From NCBI GenBank assembly GCA_023416135.1, contig JAEZIF010000065.1, positions 1 to 17,109 of the forward strand: 17,109 bases of DNA. The letters are read 5' to 3'. Below, piece by piece: positions 14,242 through 17,109 of this stretch. Under the pieces are notes generated by a model, which worked only from the letters and a program-made list of their open reading frames with translations, had not been told where the DNA came from and searched no databases. Source of the stretch: Pseudomonadota bacterium (GTDB taxonomy: Bacteria > Pseudomonadota > Alphaproteobacteria > Reyranellales > Reyranellaceae). Both the position numbers and the translations under genes were made by a program. Each line of letters opens with the position of its first letter. Position 1 is the stretch's first letter.

Positions 14242-14779
14242 CGGGAAAGCGCGCCGCGTAGCTCTCCAGCGGAAGGTCGAGGCCGCGGCAGAGGAAGCTG
14301 ATCGTGTGATAGAAGCCGACCAGGGCGATGGCCTCGAGGATCTGCTTCTCGTCGAAATGAGCGGTCAGGTTGGCCCATGTCGCGTCGCCGATGGTGCGCC
14401 GATCGACCAGGTCGTCGACGAGGGCGACCAACGCCTGCTCGTCGGGCGTCCAGCACGCTGCATCGTGTGCACCGGTAACGGTGGCGGCCACGTGGTCGGC
14501 GGTGAAGCCGGCGCGTTCGGCGAACAGTGCGACGTGCACGCCCCATTCGTACTCGCAGCCGAGCCGCGCCGTCGTGCGATCGATGACGATCTCGCGCTGG
14601 CGCAAGGCCAGCGGGCCTTTGTCCAGCAGGCCGCCGGCGAAGATCCTGCCGAAGACGCGCAGGCTTCGCGCCATGGTACGGAACAGCACCAGCGGCGGCA
14701 GGCCGGCCGGCATGAGGCGCTCGAGTGCGCCGGCGATCTCCGGTTCATAGGGCGGTTCGGCGGGGGCGATGCGGGGCAT
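14216..14779 (-). CDS. Carboxymuconolactone decarboxylase (AhpD-like) family protein
   Basis: A 187-aa all-helical protein of the AhpD/CMD fold. The AhpD active-site pattern E-x11-C-x2-C-x3-H is recognisable as E63 (REIVI), C75, then E78 where the second cysteine should be, and H82 (CEYEWGVH). The redox CxxC is therefore CxxE and thiol peroxidase chemistry of the AhpD kind is unlikely. Relatives with the GCEYEWGVHV motif are usually annotated only as CMD family and may act on lactone or peroxide-like substrates. The ATG at 14779 has GGAG about 7 bp upstream. It is divergent from the HxlR regulator, with the inverted-repeat element and operators between, so it is a candidate regulatory target. 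It converges with the SRPBCC gene. Confidence 0.88.
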   Translation of the reverse strand: MPRIAPAEPPYEPEIAGALERLMPAGLPPLVLFRTMARSLRVFGRIFAGGLLDKGPLALRQREIVIDRTTARLGCEYEWGVHVALFAERAGFTADHVAATVTGAHDAACWTPDEQALVALVDDLVDRRTIGDATWANLTAHFDEKQILEAIALVGFYHTISFLCRGLDLPLESYAARFPATAPRQSR

Positions 14780-14807
14780 TTGGCGAACTCCGTTTGCTAC
14801 GGCACCG

Positions 14808-14878
14808 CTGTCATCCCGAGCGGAGCGAGGGACCTTTCCTGTGGCCTCAAAGGTCCCTCGCTCCGTTCGGGATGACAG
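14808..14878. repeat. 71-bp near-perfect inverted repeat (REP/MITE-like palindrome)
   Basis: Two 30-nt arms (14808-14837 and 14849-14878) are inverted copies with a single G-T mismatch (14820 against 14866) around an 11-nt loop. The core TCATCCCGAGCGGAGCGAGG resembles, from memory, short palindromes dispersed in intergenic regions of many bacteria. It lies in the gap between the divergent CMD-like and HxlR genes. It could also fold as a long RNA hairpin or end transcription, but the arms are much longer than a normal terminator and no T-run follows on the plus strand. Confidence 0.85.
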
Positions 14879-14889
14879 AAGGCTTTGGT

Positions 14890-14929
14890 GCTACAATTCT
14901 TGTAGCAATTTCGCTACAAAAATTGTAGC
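14890..14929 (+). promoter_or_regulatory. Tandem palindromic operators and likely promoter of the HxlR gene
   Basis: Two 17-bp palindromes of identical 7-3-7 design: GCTACAA-TTC-TTGTAGC (14890-14906) and GCTACAA-AAA-TTGTAGC (14913-14929). Arms are perfect, and centres are 23 bp apart, about two helical turns, as expected for two dimers on one DNA face. The second ends 4 bp before the GGAG of the regulator gene (ATG 14945). TGCTACAAT (14889-14897) resembles an extended -10 box and would place transcription start inside the operators, so binding should repress. Autoregulation by the HxlR protein is inferred from position and symmetry. Confidence 0.75.
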
Positions 14930-14944
14930 AACGGAGTGAAATAG

Positions 14945-15253
14945 ATGGTGAAGCGCGTACGCGGCTCGCGCACGGCGCGGCCGATCATGGTGCTGCTCGA
15001 CCTCCTGGGACGGCGCTGGACGCTTCGCATTGTCTGGGAACTGCGCGAGGAACCCAGGCGCTTTCGCGACCTGCAGGACGCGATCGGCGCCAGCCCGACC
15101 ATCATCAACACGCGGCTGGCTGAGCTCAGGGAAGCGAAGCTCGTGCGTCTCGACGAAGGGGCAGGCTACCGGCTCACGCCGTTGGGCGACGAGCTGCTCC
15201 GGCTGTTCCTGCCGCTGCATGCCTGGGCCGAGAAGTGGGCGAAGGCTATCTGA
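14945..15253 (+). CDS. HxlR-family winged helix-turn-helix transcriptional regulator
   Basis: A 102-aa winged-helix DNA-binding protein. The family signature is clear: LLGRRWTLRIVWELREEPRR (19-38), FRDLQDAIGASPTIINTRLA (40-59; the last part is the recognition helix), and the wing LVRLDEGAGYRLTPLG. The C-terminal helix HAWAEKWAKAI dimerises in this family. There is no cysteine at all, so the thiol-based sensing known for some HxlR proteins (YodB, HypR) is excluded; a small ligand is more likely. The ATG at 14945 has GGAG 8 bp upstream. Two perfect palindromes lie just before the gene. Likely targets are itself and perhaps the divergent CMD-like gene. Its 3' end overlaps the convergent cytochrome gene by 8 bp. 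Confidence 0.93.
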   Translation: MVKRVRGSRTARPIMVLLDLLGRRWTLRIVWELREEPRRFRDLQDAIGASPTIINTRLAELREAKLVRLDEGAGYRLTPLGDELLRLFLPLHAWAEKWAKAI

Positions 15254-15695
15254 ACGGGTTGTCGTCGCCGCGCCCGCGACGGCGCGGCGGGAAGGTCGCG
15301 GCGAGGTAGTCGAGGATCTCGCCGCGCTCGGCCGCCGGTACCGGCGGCATGCGGTGCCTCTGCAGCATCAGGTCGAAGGTCGACTCCCACAGCTCGCGCG
15401 TCAGTCCCTGCGCCTTGATCAGCGCCACGCCGTGACAGGCCGTGCAGGTATAGAAGGTGACGTTGCGGCCCTTGCCGTCGGGCAGGTCCTCGGGCTTGTC
15501 GTTGTGGGGCGGCGGCTTGCCCTTGTCCGGATCACGACCGGGATCGTGCGCCGGCGCCGCAACGACCGCAGGCTTGGCCGGCGGCGCATAGGCCGGCCGG
15601 TTCGGGCGCAATTCGCCGGCGCGGTCGAGGCCAAGCAGGACGAACGTCGCCGTCAGGGTAATGACGACGACGTGAGTGATGGTGATTTCCTTCAA
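15246..15695 (-). CDS. Membrane-anchored monohaem cytochrome c, sulfite dehydrogenase partner (SorB-like)
   Basis: A 149-aa c-type cytochrome. Residues 8-23 form an uncleaved-looking hydrophobic anchor, followed by a Pro/Ala/Asp-rich linker (33-75) and a small haem domain. That domain has haem attachment C84-T-A-C-H88 and a likely axial methionine M116 in RHRMPPVP. The C-terminal GEILDYLAATF is the usual final cytochrome c helix. The start is TTG at 15695, which shares TTGA with the stop of the upstream molybdoenzyme gene; codons before it are the end of that gene in another frame. By position it should accept electrons from sulfite oxidation and pass them to the respiratory chain in the periplasm. 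SorB is the named counterpart, though similarity beyond the CxxCH domain is modest. Confidence 0.88.
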   Translation of the reverse strand: MKEITITHVVVITLTATFVLLGLDRAGELRPNRPAYAPPAKPAVVAAPAHDPGRDPDKGKPPPHNDKPEDLPDGKGRNVTFYTCTACHGVALIKAQGLTRELWESTFDLMLQRHRMPPVPAAERGEILDYLAATFPPRRRGRGDDNPFR

Positions 15696-16915
15696 GACTC
15701 GACGAGGACGCGGATGCGGCCGATCGGGTTGGCGCCGTAGCCCTGAGGATTCCAGTTGGTCGCCTGGAAGGGCTGGGTGACGCCATTGCTGTCGGTCGCG
15801 CGCGCCCAGACCTCGTAGTAGCCGGCGCTCGGCAGGTCGATCGAGGTGGCGAAGCGCTGCCAGGCGAACTTGTTGGCGGGCGGATTGACTTTGGCGCTCT
15901 TCCACGTCTTGCCGGCGTCGATCGAGATGTCGACGGTCTTGATGTCCCAGTCGCCCGCCCAGGCATGGCCGCGCAGATCGAGCGTCTTGGTGCCGGCGGC
16001 GAGGCGCGTGCCGTCGGCCGGGAAGGTGATGACCGAGCGCACGGGCATGGACTCCAGGATCGCCAAGTCCTTCTCGTCACCCTTGCTGCCCGGCACGATG
16101 GGCTTCTTGGGCACGCGGTAGGAAAAGCCGCCCATGCCCGGCCCGTCGTGCTCCTTGTCGCGCACCCAGATGCGGGTCAGCCACTTGGTGGAGAGCGAGC
16201 CTGCCCAACCCGGCACGATCAGGCGCACCGGCGCTCCGTGGATCAGCGGCAGGTCCTGGCCGTTCAGCTTGAAGGCGATCAGGGTGTGCTCGTCCATCGC
16301 CTTCTTGATCGGCATGCCGCGCGAGATCGTCGGCTTGTCGGTCTCGCCGGCCAGCGTCGGATCGGCGCCGTAATGGCCGGTAAAGAGCGCGCTCGACTTC
16401 AGACCGGCGGCTTTCAGCACGTCGGCCAGGCGCACGCCCGTCCATTGCGGGCAGCCGACACCGCCGTTGGTCCACTGATTGCCGCGCGCCTCGGGCTCGA
16501 AGAACGAGCGGCCGTTGCCGCCGCATTCCAGCACGAGCTGGTAGGTGACCTGGGGGAAGCGGCCCATGAGGTCGCCCAGCGTGATGTCAAGCGGCGTGTT
16601 GACCTCGCCGTCGACCTTGATCTTCCACGCCTTAGGATCGCGCGTCGCTTCCGGCACCTGGCCGTTGTTGCGCACGAAGAGCTTGTCGGTCGGCGTGACG
16701 TCATCGTCCATCAGCGCCGCCTGCGTCTCGGCGACGAGCGGCCGGTCGCCCAGGACCGCGAGCTTCGCCTTGCCTTCCATCTTGAGGAGCTTGGGGGCCT
16801 TGGCGGCCGGCGCTGCCGCTGGCGCATTCTGAGCCAGCGCCTCGCTCAGCGGCGGTAGAGTTGCCCCAATCGTCGCCATCCCGACCCCCTTCAGAACATA
16901 ACGTCGCGATGCCAT
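15692..16915 (-). CDS. Molybdopterin sulfite dehydrogenase/oxidase (SorA/SoxC family)
   Basis: A 407-aa periplasmic molybdoenzyme oxidising sulfite (or a sulfur intermediate) and handing electrons to cytochrome c. The N-terminus is a Tat signal: SRRYVLKG (3-10), a hydrophobic stretch, and probable cleavage after EALA (25-28). The Mo-cofactor domain (about 60-260) has the Mo-ligating Cys131 in LECGGNGRSFF, the GNQWTNGGVGCPQWTGVRLA segment, HYGADPTL and IHGAPVRLIVPGWAG; the Mo-co dimerisation domain follows (about 280-405). FVRNNGQVP (80-88) and the GNQWT region look more like SoxC than like animal or plant sulfite oxidase, but no other sox gene is nearby. The ATG at 16915 gives the complete signal. 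The cytochrome c gene follows with TTGA overlap, and a polyamine-type permease gene ends 52 bp upstream. Confidence 0.93.
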   Translation of the reverse strand: MASRRYVLKGVGMATIGATLPPLSEALAQNAPAAAPAAKAPKLLKMEGKAKLAVLGDRPLVAETQAALMDDDVTPTDKLFVRNNGQVPEATRDPKAWKIKVDGEVNTPLDITLGDLMGRFPQVTYQLVLECGGNGRSFFEPEARGNQWTNGGVGCPQWTGVRLADVLKAAGLKSSALFTGHYGADPTLAGETDKPTISRGMPIKKAMDEHTLIAFKLNGQDLPLIHGAPVRLIVPGWAGSLSTKWLTRIWVRDKEHDGPGMGGFSYRVPKKPIVPGSKGDEKDLAILESMPVRSVITFPADGTRLAAGTKTLDLRGHAWAGDWDIKTVDISIDAGKTWKSAKVNPPANKFAWQRFATSIDLPSAGYYEVWARATDSNGVTQPFQATNWNPQGYGANPIGRIRVLVES

Positions 16916-16967
16916 CTCGGTTTCCCCAACGACAGAGAGTTATTCTTTTCTTGGGGGCGAGCTTAGC

Positions 16968-17109
16968 TCAAGCTTTCCGCCGCGTCAGCAATCCGGAAAA
17001 AAACAGCGCACAGGCTGCGACGACCACGATGATGGTGGCGAGCGCGTTGATCTGCGGATCGACGCCCAGCCGCACGCTGGAATAGACGCGCATCGGCAGC
17101 GTCTCCGAC
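16968..17109 (-). CDS. ABC transporter permease (PotC/PotB-like, spermidine/putrescine type), 5'-partial
   Basis: Only the last 46 codons are inside the window, read from the right edge to TGA at 16970-16968. The translation runs SETLPMRVYSSVRLGVDPQI, then NALATIIVVVAAC, ending FFSGLLTRRKA. The LPMRVYSSVRLGVDPQINALAT-type stretch, followed by one final membrane helix and a short basic tail, is highly characteristic of PotC-like inner-membrane permeases of polyamine and related ABC importers. The rest of the gene, and probably its ATPase and binding protein, lie to the right of the window. It is on the same strand as the sulfite dehydrogenase genes and 52 bp upstream of them, so read-through is possible. 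Confidence 0.82.
   Translation of the reverse strand, partial: SETLPMRVYSSVRLGVDPQINALATIIVVVAACALFFSGLLTRRKA

Noticed and set aside
14808..14878. Reading the large palindrome as a simple rho-independent terminator
   Set aside because: It sits upstream of both divergent genes, not after one, and the 30-bp arms lack a following T-run.
1..17109. tRNA, rRNA, CRISPR, IS element or prophage genes
   Set aside because: Nothing with cloverleaf conserved loops, rRNA blocks, spaced direct repeats or transposase/integrase motifs was seen on either strand.

Overview
The window is a GC-rich (about two thirds G+C by eye), gene-dense bacterial chromosome segment. Codons end mostly in G or C, GTG and TTG starts are frequent, and several neighbouring genes overlap by the 4-bp patterns ATGA, GTGA or TTGA. 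With the metabolic content (CaiB/BaiF CoA-transferase, carbamoylase-type amidohydrolase, BenE transporter, sulfite dehydrogenase with cytochrome c, polyamine-type ABC permease), this suggests a soil or freshwater alphaproteobacterium of the Rhodospirillales/Hyphomicrobiales kind (Reyranella or Bradyrhizobium-like). That placement is inference; no rRNA or phylogenetic marker is present. I see no tRNA, rRNA, CRISPR array, insertion sequence or phage gene, and no gene-free stretch over 300 bp.

Layout. 1-2621 (+): 3' part of an MBL-fold hydrolase, an APH(6)-type kinase starting inside its stop codon (TTGA), and a zinc alcohol dehydrogenase. It ends at a perfect hairpin facing a small secreted protein (2696-3037, -). 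poxB (pyruvate:quinone oxidoreductase, 3154-4872, -) diverges from a small membrane protein (5063-5401, +). From 10661 down to 5405 five minus-strand genes run in one direction: CoA-transferase, acetylpolyamine amidohydrolase/HDAC-family enzyme, Cys/Met-type PLP enzyme, two-domain Nfu protein and ATP-grasp ligase. The last three overlap (14 bp, then 4 bp) and look like one functional unit; this is the most interesting cassette here.

10782-13174 (+): an M20-type N-carbamoyl/allantoate amidohydrolase coupled by GTGA to a BenE-family transporter, divergent from the CoA-transferase. A small hypothetical ORF follows (13304-13561), possibly the rest of a frameshifted gene. Next is an SRPBCC/AHSA1 gene whose Shine-Dalgarno is abutted by four GTGTT repeats, then a convergent carboxymuconolactone-decarboxylase-like gene.

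Between that gene and a divergent HxlR-family regulator (14945-15253) lie a 71-bp near-perfect inverted repeat and, next to the regulator, two identical-architecture 17-bp palindromes that are probably its operators. 15246-16915 (-): a Tat-exported molybdenum sulfite dehydrogenase (SorA/SoxC type) and a membrane-anchored monohaem cytochrome c coupled by TTGA, a periplasmic sulfite-to-electron-transport module. The last 142 bp hold the C-terminus of a PotC/PotB-like ABC permease whose gene continues beyond the window.
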